Below, one piece after another: positions 9,425 through 17,886 of a stretch of DNA of 64,000 bases (position 1 is its first letter; each line of letters starts with the position of its first letter). The notes beneath the pieces are model-generated. The model saw only the letters and a program-made list of their open reading frames with translations, made no database searches and was not told the DNA's origin. The position numbers were made by a program, and so were the translations under genes. The DNA lies in the NCBI RefSeq assembly GCF_016415625.1, contig NZ_WBXP01000001.1:1-64000 (forward strand). Direction: 5' to 3'. The DNA is from Shimwellia pseudoproteus. GTDB taxonomy: Bacteria > Pseudomonadota > Gammaproteobacteria > Enterobacterales > Enterobacteriaceae.

Positions 9425-10729
9425 TCAACGCAGCCAGCCCAGATGCCAGCTATCCTCCGCCGTTCCCTGCCCGTCTCGGGTCACGAAGATCCCCGGCGCG
9501 GCAATTAACTGCTCCCCGTAAAATAGCAGTGGCGTCGTGTCCCGCTGCCAGGGGGCTACCCCCAGCTCCTGCCAGATCTTCTTCATCGTACGGCCATGCT
9601 CACGGCCCACAATATGGACATTGCCGGAGGCCCGAAAGCGTACTGATACCGGCTCATCAGCGCGCGGTGGGCGCACCCTGCTCCCGTCAGCGCTAAAATG
9701 CAGCACCCCCAGCCCTTCGGGCAAGGAGAGCGGCGCAAACGGCGAAGCCCAGGCGATAACCGTGTCACGCTGGCTGGTGTAACACGGCACCCACCACAGC
9801 GCATCCCGGTAGCGGCGCACTTCATATTCGCCGAAGCGCAACCGCGGCGAGGCATCCTCACGGCTCAGGGCAACCTCATCCCACAGCCGTTGTAATGCAG
9901 CCCTCGCGGGCATCACCGCACCGTGGTAAGCAAACCAGCGGCGTAACAGCGCCCCGCGCCGGGCATCGCTCATGGTGGTCAACGTCGCCAGCGCCAGCTC
10001 CCCCCCGGGGCCAACCAGGGCCTGTAACTGTTCGGCCAGCAGCTCATCGAGTAATGCCTCCTGCTCACCACACAGCGCCGCACTGCGGGCCACACTGCGG
10101 GCAAAATAGGGCCAGCGCTGGCGCAGCAGTGGCAGAATGCGCAGGCGCAGGAAGTTACGGTCGTAGCTATCATCCGCATTACTGTCGTCATCTATCCAGC
10201 TCAACCCGTGGTAACGGGCATACGCCTCCAGCTGCTGGCGTGAGAACCCCAACAGAGGCCGCAGGATAACACTGTGATGAAACGGCAGCACCCCGGGCAT
10301 AGCCGCCAACCCCGCCGGGCCGCTGCCCCGTTTGAGGGCCAGCATCAGCGTTTCACACTGGTCGTCCATATGCTGGGCAGTGGCCAGCGCCTCCCCGGGC
10401 GCCAGCGCGTCGGCCAGAGCCTGGTAGCGCTTCTCCCGGGCTTCGGCTTCGGTGCCCTTTCCGCTGTCGGTCAGTTGCACTTTGCGGGCAATAAACGGGA
10501 CCTGGCAGCCATCGCACAGGGCCTGACAGTGGTGGAGCCAGTCATCGGCAAAACGGCTGATACCGTGATGAACATAGAGCGCCCGCAGGGCGATGCCAGT
10601 GTCTGCGCGCAACTGGCACAGGAGATGGAGTAATACGGAGGAGTCCAGCCCGCCGCTCAGGGCCACCAGTATTTGTCGGTGGCCCCTGAGGGCAGGAACA
10701 AGATCAGAAGGGGTAATCAAAGGTTTCAT
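9425..10729 (-). CDS. tilS: tRNA(Ile)-lysidine synthase
   Basis: Converts cytidine 34 of the CAU-anticodon tRNA-Ile to lysidine with lysine and ATP, so that it reads AUA. The 434-residue protein begins with an N-type ATP pyrophosphatase domain with the PP-loop SGGLDS at 25-30. The conserved LVATAQHxDDQCET-type segment (ATAQHMDDQCETLMLALKRG) and the RNFLRLRILPLLRQRWP segment follow, with TilS substrate-binding C-terminal domains after about 250. It is the only essential gene beside the relocated cad block; the first codons differ from E. coli, but the PP-loop fixes the frame. Confidence 0.95.
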   Translation of the reverse strand: MKPLITPSDLVPALRGHRQILVALSGGLDSSVLLHLLCQLRADTGIALRALYVHHGISRFADDWLHHCQALCDGCQVPFIARKVQLTDSGKGTEAEAREKRYQALADALAPGEALATAQHMDDQCETLMLALKRGSGPAGLAAMPGVLPFHHSVILRPLLGFSRQQLEAYARYHGLSWIDDDSNADDSYDRNFLRLRILPLLRQRWPYFARSVARSAALCGEQEALLDELLAEQLQALVGPGGELALATLTTMSDARRGALLRRWFAYHGAVMPARAALQRLWDEVALSREDASPRLRFGEYEVRRYRDALWWVPCYTSQRDTVIAWASPFAPLSLPEGLGVLHFSADGSRVRPPRADEPVSVRFRASGNVHIVGREHGRTMKKIWQELGVAPWQRDTTPLLFYGEQLIAAPGIFVTRDGQGTAEDSWHLGWLR

Positions 10730-10779
10730 TGCTGTGGCTAATCATGTGACATAGTCGCACGTTAACCACAGCGGCGGTC

Positions 10780-12237
10780 TCAATCAAGCACTACCGCATT
10801 TTGTTTATGGTTAGCCCACCACCGCCAGACACTGAGCGCCAGGATCAGGGCCACGGATACCAGGGTCCATTTGCCCATCTGGGCAAAGAACGCGTAGTAG
10901 GCGTGGATAGCGTTTACGCCAACCTGGGATTCGGTGGTCTGCTGGGCAACCACGCCCGCCAGGTAGTTGGCCACCGAACCGCTGGCCAGCATATAGATAC
11001 CGGTCAGCATCCCGGTCACCCCGGGTAAGTTCAGGCGGGTAATCTGCGACATCGCCACCGGGTCGATAAACAGCTCGGCAAACCCCATCAGGGACAGGCC
11101 GGCAACCATCATCCACATGGAGGCCTGGCCGTGCATTTCCCCCAGGCGCGCATTCAGCGCCAGCACCATAAAGCCCGCCGCCATCAGCGCCAGCCCGCAG
11201 GAAAACTTCAGCCACACCACCAGTTTTGAGGTGCCGCCATTACCGGCCTGAGACAACCACGCCAGCACCACCCCGGCGACCATTACCGCCACCGCATTCA
11301 CCGACTGGAACAACGCCGTCGGGACTTCGGTGTTCATCAGGCGACGATTAACAAAGTGATCAATAAACAGGCTGATGGAGCTACCGCCCTGCTGGGCCAG
11401 GATCCAGAACAGTGTCCCGGCGGCCATCAGCAGGATAACCTGCCCCAGCGCCTTACGCTGCTCACGGGCGCGGATCATGATCCGCGCGACGATAATAACC
11501 GCCCCGGCACAGACCGCCGTCAACAAATAGCCGGACAGGTCATACTGTAACAGCGCAGTAAAAAAGAACGGGGACAGCAGAATACCAATCACCAGCCAGC
11601 CCCAGGCCGGAATACCGGCGCTTTTCTTTTTCAGGGCGACAGGATTGATACCGCGGGTGGCGGCAAAATGTTTACGCCCGCTCATAAAAATCAGCAGGCC
11701 AAGGAACATCCCAATCCCGGCAAGGGCGAACCCCACGTGCCAGCCGTACCACTGGGCTGCCAGCCCACAGGCAATGGGGGACACGATAGACCCGATGTTA
11801 CCAGCGGCGTACAGCAGTGAGAACCCGCCATCCCGGCGAGGGTCTTCCGGGCTATACAGTTCGCCCAGCAGCACACTAATATTGGATTTAAACAGGCCAT
11901 ACCCACAGATAATGATCCCCAACGCAAGATACAAGGACCACACCGCATTCGATTCCAGACCAAGAACAATATGCCCGAGGGTCATTAAGACCGCACCAAG
12001 CAAAACGGCAAAACGGTTGCCCAGCAGGCGGTCGGCTATCCAACCGCCCAGAATAGGGGTGATATACACAAGAGACGCATAAGCGCTGAACAACGTGATG
12101 GCGTTACTGTCGGAGTAACCAAGCTGGTGGGTTAAATACAGGATGAGGATGGCGCGCATGCCATAAAAGCTGAAATATTCCCAGATTTGAATCGCCACGA
12201 TGTAATAAATCGCGCGCGGTTGTGAGGGTGTTTTCAT
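10780..12237 (-). CDS. dtpC: Dipeptide/tripeptide permease of the POT family
   Basis: Proton-coupled oligopeptide importer of the inner membrane. The 485-residue protein has about 14 hydrophobic segments and the POT-family N-terminus (EYFSFYGMRAILILYL at 20-35), with GGWIADRLLGNR in the loop after helix 2. Its first 28 residues are essentially identical to E. coli DtpC (YjdL), which prefers lysine-containing dipeptides. It lies directly downstream of cadA, as dtpC does in the E. coli cad region, but a strong terminator separates them. The start has CCAGGAG 5 nt before the ATG. Confidence 0.93.
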   Translation of the reverse strand: MKTPSQPRAIYYIVAIQIWEYFSFYGMRAILILYLTHQLGYSDSNAITLFSAYASLVYITPILGGWIADRLLGNRFAVLLGAVLMTLGHIVLGLESNAVWSLYLALGIIICGYGLFKSNISVLLGELYSPEDPRRDGGFSLLYAAGNIGSIVSPIACGLAAQWYGWHVGFALAGIGMFLGLLIFMSGRKHFAATRGINPVALKKKSAGIPAWGWLVIGILLSPFFFTALLQYDLSGYLLTAVCAGAVIIVARIMIRAREQRKALGQVILLMAAGTLFWILAQQGGSSISLFIDHFVNRRLMNTEVPTALFQSVNAVAVMVAGVVLAWLSQAGNGGTSKLVVWLKFSCGLALMAAGFMVLALNARLGEMHGQASMWMMVAGLSLMGFAELFIDPVAMSQITRLNLPGVTGMLTGIYMLASGSVANYLAGVVAQQTTESQVGVNAIHAYYAFFAQMGKWTLVSVALILALSVWRWWANHKQNAVVLD

Positions 12238-12275
12238 GGACTCTCCTGGCCTAAAAAGCCGGACAAAAGCAAATA

Positions 12276-12310
12276 AAAGAAAAAGGGAAGTGGCCTAAGC
12301 CACTTCCCTT
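12276..12310 (-). terminator. Rho-independent terminator between cadA and dtpC
   Basis: A perfect 12-bp stem (12283-12294 with 12299-12310: AAGGGAAGTGGC/GCCACTTCCCTT) has a CTAA loop. Read on the minus strand it is followed by T5CTTTTATTT. It should end most cadBA transcripts, leaving dtpC dependent on read-through or another promoter. Confidence 0.9.
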
Positions 12311-12320
12311 CTGTCAGATA

Positions 12321-14468
12321 TTACTTGGTGTTGTCTTCTTTCAACACTCTAACGGTGTAACGACCGTCAGCCTGACGGTAGGCACCATGAATATCAGTCT
12401 CGAAGCCCGGGTAGTGTACACCAATTTCACACAGCATTTCCAGGAATTCCAGTACCGGACGGCTTTCTTCGGTGATCATTTCACCCGGCATTACCAGCGG
12501 AACACCCGGAGGGTACGGGAGGATCATGTTGGCGTTAACGCGGCCAACCATTTCATCCATATACACTTCTTCGATTTCGCCGTGCAGCTCTTTCTGGAAA
12601 GCTTTGTACGGGGTCATCACCATATCCGGCAGCACTTCGAATGCGCGGAACATCAGATCCGGCAGGTTGTGATGCTGAATCAGTTTATGGATGTTCTGAG
12701 CCAGGTCCTGGATACGCATGTTTTCATAGAATTCAGGCGCTTCGTTGTACAGGGACGGCAGCATGTTTTTCACACGCAGGTTACGGTCGAACGCGCGTTT
12801 GAAGTCGGTCAGCGCACGCAGCAGGCTCAGTGCCTTGGTGTTATCGATACCGATGCTGAACAGGAACAGCAGGTTGTACGGACCGGTTTTCTCAACGATG
12901 ATACCGTGTTCGTCCAGGTATTTAGCAACGATGTTTGCCGGAATACCGAATTCACCCATAGTACCGTCTTTTTCCAGGCCCGGAGTCAGCAGAGTAACTT
13001 TGATCGGGTCCAGATGCATGTGGTTGCTATCGATGTTTTTGAAGCCATGCCATTCGTTGTCCGGAGTCAGCGGCCAGCATTCAGCTTTCTCGATACCTTC
13101 CGGCTGCCATACGTCGAAGAACCAGCTTTCAGATTCGCCGCGCAGACGTTTGATTTCTTTACGGAAAGTGATAGCACGGTTGATAGAACCGTCGATCAGG
13201 CGTTTACCAGAGTTACCTTTCATCATCGCCGCAGCGGTTTCAGTGGAAGCCACGATACCGTAATGCGGAGAAGTGGTGGTGTGCATCATGTAGGCTTCGT
13301 TAAAGGTTTCTTCGTTTACGTCGCCTTTAACGTGGATCATGGATGCCTGGGAGAAAGCCGCCAGCAGTTTGTGAGTAGACTGAGTTTCATAGAACACTTT
13401 ACCTTCTACACGGTCACCGCTCATACCGCACAGACCTTTGTAGATAGGGCTGAAGTTGGTGTAAGGAACCCATGCAGAGTCAAAGTGGATGGATTTAACA
13501 TCCAGAGTCTGTTTGATGAAATCAGTGTTGTACAGCAGGCCATCGTAAGTGGAGTTAGTTACCACTGCGTGCACAGGCCAGGTCGCATTCGGCGTAGCTT
13601 TAACACGCGCTTCGATAGTTTCGCGTTTGAACTCGCTCTGCGGGATACCACCCAGGATACCGTAGGCGTTACGGGTCGGGCGGAAGTAGATCGGAGTAAC
13701 GTCACTCATCATCATCAGGTGAGTCAGAGATTTGTGGCAGTTACGGTCGATCAGGATGGTGCTACCTGCTGGTGCAGAGTACATACCGATGATTTTGTTA
13801 GCGGTAGAAGTACCGTTAGTCACCATGTAGCTGCGTTCAGCGTTGAATACGTTCGCGATGTACTCTTCTGCTTCTTTATGCGGGCCGCTGTGATCCAGCA
13901 GGGAACCCAGTTCAGAAACGGAGATAGAGATATCGGATTTCATGGCGTTAGCGCCGAAGAAATCATAGAACAGGCTACCTACCGGGCTTTTCTGGAAAGC
14001 GGTACCGCCCATGTGGCCCGGAGTACAGAAGGTGTATTTACCTTCACGTACATATTTGAACAGGGCTTTGGTCAGCGGAGGCAGAATTTCGTCGATGTAT
14101 TCGTCGGTAGTCTGTTTGATTTTTGCTGCGATATCAGCAGAAGCACCCAGTGCATATTCGAAGAAACGGACATGCAGACGCAGATCGCTCAGGCTAACGT
14201 CCATGGTGGACTGAGTGTTAGCGAACGCGTACAGAGGCAGTTTTTCGTTCAGGTTGCTGATTTCTTCACACAGACCCAGGTTGTAAGTATCCCAGTCAAA
14301 AACAACACCAGCCAGCTGGGCATTGTTTTCGATAACTTTCATTAAGTCATCGCGGTCAACCGGGTAAACGATACGGAAGCCTAAGTCTTCCAGGGATTTG
14401 TGCAGTTCACGAATGGGCTCTTCTTTAAAGTAGACGCCCAGATGATTCATGATAGCAATTACGTTCAT
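12321..14468 (-). CDS. cadA: Inducible lysine decarboxylase
   Basis: Decarboxylates lysine to cadaverine, consuming a cytoplasmic proton; the core enzyme of lysine-dependent acid resistance. The 715-residue length equals that of E. coli CadA. An N-terminal wing (response-regulator-like) domain precedes the PLP fold-type I core, whose lysine lies in STHKLLAAF near residue 367, and a C-terminal domain ends YRQADGRYTVRVLKEDNTK. The sequence is closer to CadA than to LdcC as far as I can judge by eye. I start at ATG 14468 (MNVIAIMN), 8 nt after GGAG; the ATG two codons earlier is too close. It is partner of CadB and controlled by CadC. Confidence 0.95.
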   Translation of the reverse strand: MNVIAIMNHLGVYFKEEPIRELHKSLEDLGFRIVYPVDRDDLMKVIENNAQLAGVVFDWDTYNLGLCEEISNLNEKLPLYAFANTQSTMDVSLSDLRLHVRFFEYALGASADIAAKIKQTTDEYIDEILPPLTKALFKYVREGKYTFCTPGHMGGTAFQKSPVGSLFYDFFGANAMKSDISISVSELGSLLDHSGPHKEAEEYIANVFNAERSYMVTNGTSTANKIIGMYSAPAGSTILIDRNCHKSLTHLMMMSDVTPIYFRPTRNAYGILGGIPQSEFKRETIEARVKATPNATWPVHAVVTNSTYDGLLYNTDFIKQTLDVKSIHFDSAWVPYTNFSPIYKGLCGMSGDRVEGKVFYETQSTHKLLAAFSQASMIHVKGDVNEETFNEAYMMHTTTSPHYGIVASTETAAAMMKGNSGKRLIDGSINRAITFRKEIKRLRGESESWFFDVWQPEGIEKAECWPLTPDNEWHGFKNIDSNHMHLDPIKVTLLTPGLEKDGTMGEFGIPANIVAKYLDEHGIIVEKTGPYNLLFLFSIGIDNTKALSLLRALTDFKRAFDRNLRVKNMLPSLYNEAPEFYENMRIQDLAQNIHKLIQHHNLPDLMFRAFEVLPDMVMTPYKAFQKELHGEIEEVYMDEMVGRVNANMILPYPPGVPLVMPGEMITEESRPVLEFLEMLCEIGVHYPGFETDIHGAYRQADGRYTVRVLKEDNTK

Positions 14469-14491
14469 AATCATAACTCCAGGTAAAACGA

Positions 14492-14526
14492 GCCCCTCCC
14501 ACGTGATTGTGGATAGTCAGAGGGGC
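14492..14526 (-). repeat. cadB-cadA intergenic inverted repeat
   Basis: GCCCCTC (14492-14498) and GAGGGGC (14520-14526) form a 7-bp stem with a smaller CAC/GTG helix inside. On the minus strand no T-run follows, so it looks like an RNA-processing or stabilising hairpin between cadB and cadA, not a terminator. Confidence 0.6.
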
Positions 14527-14559
14527 AGAAATTAAAGGTAACTAAGATTAAGACAGGTA

Positions 14560-15870
14560 TTACAGCGCTTCTGCGGTGGTACCAGGTTTCAGTTTGCGAG
14601 CATAGAACATCAGGATGATCAGGCTAACAATGAACGTACCAGACAGTTCAAAGGAACCCGCACCCATCAGAGCGATGAAGCAGAACGCACAACCCAGTAC
14701 AGAGCAAATCAGGCTCACGATGTTGCGCAGATTAACGCCTTCGAAGCGAATCAGGTCAACACAAGAGTAGAAGTAAGGCAGCATGGTCAACAGTACAGCG
14801 ATACCAGTCAGCTCACCGAACAGGTCAGAAGTGTTACCACCGCTGGAGTTCATAATGGTGATCAGGACCATCAGCGCAGTCATTTTGCAGCTAGCCAGCA
14901 GCAGGCCTTTTTTCGGCACGCCGTTTTTATCCATTTCGCCGTAAACTTTCGGGAAGTTACCATCTTTAGCGGCACGAACACCGGCCTGGCTCACCAGCAT
15001 CATCCAGGAACCCAGAGAGGTCAGACATGCGAAAGCGGTGAAAGCAGAAACCAGCGGCGCAGCCCAGCTACCCAGAATGGTAGAAGCACTGATGGCGAAC
15101 GGCGCACCAGACGCAGCCATGGTAGCAGCAGGATACATACCGCTGATAACCTGAGTAGCAGCAACATAGATGATACCGGCCAGTGCAGTACCCAGCATGG
15201 TAGCGATAGGAACAGTACGTTTCGGGTTATCAACCATACCGGTACTTACCGCTGCGGATTCAACACCAACGAACGCCCACAGGCACAGCAGGATACTGCT
15301 GATGATTGCCTGGCCACTGGCTTTACCAGAGGTGTTCCAGTTAGCGTGGTAAGTAGCAGCGTCAAACCAGTGCCAGCCTGCAACCGCAGTCATGATAACC
15401 GGGATCAGTACCAGTACCAGACCGATAGTGGTCAGACGGCTCACCCAGCTACCGCCAAGCATGTTGACGAAGGTGAAGATCCACACAATGGCGATAGTAG
15501 CGATACCTGCCGCGATTGGGTTGTTTAAGACCGGGAAGAACGTTGAAAGGTAAGAGACAGCGGTAATACCGATTGCCAGGTTACCGATCCAGTTTGCATG
15601 GTAATAAAGAACACCAGTCTGGAAACCGAATGCCGGAGAGATTTCACCAGCGTAGGCGATAGGGCCACCTTCTTGCGGGTTCTTGGTAGCAAGCTTGGCA
15701 TAAACATAAGCCAGAGACATCGCACCAATAATAGAAATCACCCAACCCCAGATAGAAATACCACCAATTTTAGCCAGGTTCGCAGGTAATAATGCAATCC
15801 CGCTCCCCATCATATTACCGGCTACGACACCGGTACAGGCGAAAAGCCCAATTTTTTTTGCTGAACTCAT
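14560..15870 (-). CDS. cadB: Cadaverine/lysine antiporter
   Basis: Inner-membrane antiporter of the APC family that exports cadaverine in exchange for lysine, completing the proton-consuming cycle with CadA. The 436-residue protein has about 12 transmembrane helices. It begins MSSAKKIGLFACTGVVAGNM with the small-residue GSGIALLP substrate loop, as in E. coli CadB, and is nearly identical through the core. The C-terminus is about eight residues shorter than the 444-residue E. coli protein and lacks its polar tail. Upstream lies a 360-bp A/T-rich region holding the cad promoter. Confidence 0.95.
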   Translation of the reverse strand: MSSAKKIGLFACTGVVAGNMMGSGIALLPANLAKIGGISIWGWVISIIGAMSLAYVYAKLATKNPQEGGPIAYAGEISPAFGFQTGVLYYHANWIGNLAIGITAVSYLSTFFPVLNNPIAAGIATIAIVWIFTFVNMLGGSWVSRLTTIGLVLVLIPVIMTAVAGWHWFDAATYHANWNTSGKASGQAIISSILLCLWAFVGVESAAVSTGMVDNPKRTVPIATMLGTALAGIIYVAATQVISGMYPAATMAASGAPFAISASTILGSWAAPLVSAFTAFACLTSLGSWMMLVSQAGVRAAKDGNFPKVYGEMDKNGVPKKGLLLASCKMTALMVLITIMNSSGGNTSDLFGELTGIAVLLTMLPYFYSCVDLIRFEGVNLRNIVSLICSVLGCAFCFIALMGAGSFELSGTFIVSLIILMFYARKLKPGTTAEAL

Positions 15871-16185
15871 ATACTCGCAATCTCCAGATGTTACTGTCAG
15901 GAGGTGCAGATACAGTGAATGAGTCGCTCACTGTCCCCACCGATGAGATGGAGAATAATCACTCATGAAAGTAAAGTCCTAAAGATTAGGTGAAATAAAA
16001 ACAAACATAATACAAATGACAACTTGAGGTTTTTTGCAAATATATAAACACTATAAAAAGATATCAAAAAAAGATAAATATCTTTGTTTTTCAGTACTTA
16101 ACGAGCGTTTTTCTTGTTATAAATATGCGCATTATGCTAATAAAGATGCATTTTATGGCAACACATTATTTACATATTGAGCACA
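15871..16185 (-). promoter_or_regulatory. cad promoter region upstream of cadB
   Basis: The gene-free stretch between cadC and cadB is strikingly A/T-rich (16000-16180) compared with its surroundings, as expected for the region where CadC activates and H-NS represses cadBA. It contains an inverted repeat AAAGATAT/ATATCTTT (16057-16064 with 16078-16085) and, nearer cadB, CAGTGA/TCACTG (15913-15918 with 15928-15933). I cannot fix the -10/-35 pair or the two CadC sites from the sequence alone. Confidence 0.65.
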
Positions 16186-16228
16186 GATAAAAAATACCGC
16201 CACGTGATAATGATCAGGTGGCGGTATT
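16186..16228 (-). terminator. Rho-independent terminator after cadC
   Basis: A perfect 11-bp stem AATACCGCCAC/GTGGCGGTATT (16193-16203 with 16218-16228), read on the minus strand, is followed by TTTTATC. It separates cadC transcription from cadBA. Confidence 0.9.
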
Positions 16229-16230
16229 AA

Positions 16231-17796
16231 TTATTCAGTTTCTGAGATGAAATTATCTAGCCAGGGGACGACATTGGCTATTGAGGTTTGGAAGAAACTG
16301 TTCTTAATCCAGTAGAGGGTATTATTTCCTGGACGCAAGTTAAAAGCGGTGATGTAGGCATCCGCTGCGAGGCGATTTTCGCCCTTCATTTCATAAACCT
16401 TACCCAGCAGTACGTAGTTGAGCCAGGACATTTCAAGGTCAATGGATTTATTAATCAGCCCGTAGGCATCATCGCTTTTGCCCTGAACGATTAAGTCCAC
16501 CGCGCGGATTTGATAATAAATGGCATTGTTATCCATCCCCGGTATTTTGCCGAGGTCATCAATCTGCTGGTGTAAATCGGCCAGCGCAGCGTCGCTCAAC
16601 GGCTGTTGAGAATGGCGCAGCATATCCACCAGCAGCTTTTCCGAATGGGCAAAGGTGAAATCAGGATAGAGCTTGATAATGTCGCTAAACATTTTGCTGG
16701 CTTTTGCCAGTGACTCTGCATCACCATCAATCACCAGCTGATGGGCCATAAAGTAGCTTTGCAGGGCCTGGCCCTGGCTGGGAACATTCTGACGCAGGCG
16801 CGCTTCCATCACATCTGGCCAGGGTTGCTGCAGCACCACGGAGAGGTTATTCAGCAAGTCATTCTGAATCTCAATCTGATTATCACGGGTGATGAAGTAG
16901 CGTTTATCCAGCATCACTGAGCGGTCCGCGTTATCAATCAGCTTTACCGACATAAAACATTGCTGAGAACGGTAGTGGCGCTGGTTAACAAACTCGATGT
17001 TGAGTGATTTGCCCGATGTGCTCGGGTTATTGATATTGAAATCGGTCTTGTCGTGCACCAGGAAGGTAGACCAGGTGTTCAGAGAGGATGAAATCAGCTC
17101 GCTTATCCCCACCACACAAGAGCGCTGTGATGACCAATTACTGCATGAGGTGCCATTTACCAGGCGGATGTCGATATCGCGGGGGTTAAGCAATAGCTTG
17201 TTGGAGGTTACCGGTGGTCGCATCGACCATGTGGCCAGGCCAATCAATATCACACAGGTGGCTAATGCGGCGAAGAACACCGCCCACACCCAAAAACGCG
17301 CCCGGCGTAATACTCTGGCCGGGATACCCACTGGCTGGGGCTTTTCCGGCAGCGCCGGTGTGGAGGGCATGACTATCTGGTCCACGGGTTCGGTATCAGC
17401 CAGTAATGCGTCCTCCTCCCCTGCCCTACCGGGCACTTCTTCTTCCGATAGCGCGGTGTCTTCCGGTTCCTCTTCCGGCCAGACCACCGTCGCAGACAGC
17501 TTATAGCCGCGCTTCGGCACCGTAACAATATATTCCTGTCCTTCTTCGCCACCACATTTCAGTGATTTACGCAGTTCAGAGATCGACTGCGTCACCACGT
17601 GACTGGTAACGATATTGCGTTTCCATACATTATCAATCAGCTCATCACGGCTGAGAACGACATCAGGGTGATGGGCAAAAAAGGTAAGCAAGTCAATAAG
17701 GCGTGGTTCAAGGGTTTCAGTATGACCAGGCTTGCTTATCTGATTGATAGCTGGCGTGACCAGCCAGGCTCCGACGCGGAAGACGGGTTGTTGCAT
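16231..17796 (-). CDS. cadC: Membrane-bound transcriptional activator of cadBA
   Basis: ToxR-like one-component regulator that activates cadBA at low pH with lysine present. The 521-residue protein has an N-terminal winged-helix DNA-binding domain (about 1-100, with LEPRLIDLL and VVTQSISELRKSL), an acidic Pro/Glu-rich linker (about 105-160), one transmembrane helix (about 168-190, containing Cys181), and a periplasmic sensor (about 191-521). E. coli Cys208 and Cys272, which form the redox- and acid-sensing disulfide, correspond to Cys218 and Cys280. An extra periplasmic Cys227 is present here. The periplasmic fold ends with the MSWLNYVLLGKVYEMKG segment conserved in CadC. Confidence 0.95.
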   Translation of the reverse strand: MQQPVFRVGAWLVTPAINQISKPGHTETLEPRLIDLLTFFAHHPDVVLSRDELIDNVWKRNIVTSHVVTQSISELRKSLKCGGEEGQEYIVTVPKRGYKLSATVVWPEEEPEDTALSEEEVPGRAGEEDALLADTEPVDQIVMPSTPALPEKPQPVGIPARVLRRARFWVWAVFFAALATCVILIGLATWSMRPPVTSNKLLLNPRDIDIRLVNGTSCSNWSSQRSCVVGISELISSSLNTWSTFLVHDKTDFNINNPSTSGKSLNIEFVNQRHYRSQQCFMSVKLIDNADRSVMLDKRYFITRDNQIEIQNDLLNNLSVVLQQPWPDVMEARLRQNVPSQGQALQSYFMAHQLVIDGDAESLAKASKMFSDIIKLYPDFTFAHSEKLLVDMLRHSQQPLSDAALADLHQQIDDLGKIPGMDNNAIYYQIRAVDLIVQGKSDDAYGLINKSIDLEMSWLNYVLLGKVYEMKGENRLAADAYITAFNLRPGNNTLYWIKNSFFQTSIANVVPWLDNFISETE

Positions 17797-17886
17797 ATAA
17801 GAAAATACTCAAAGCCATTAAGAGGAAAGTACTAATGATACCATAAGTTATTTTTCCAACAGAAAAGTATGGATATCCGACGCGTG

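Noticed and set aside
12387-14345. 652-codon open frame on the plus strand opposite cadA
   Set aside because: It is a shadow of the highly codon-biased cadA: the translation has no recognisable domain, is rich in His/Phe/Val from antisense codons, and no ribosome binding site precedes it.
10730-17886. Search for mobile-element ends around the cad block
   Set aside because: No transposase, integrase, tRNA, direct repeat or terminal inverted repeat was seen at either edge, so I do not call it an island.
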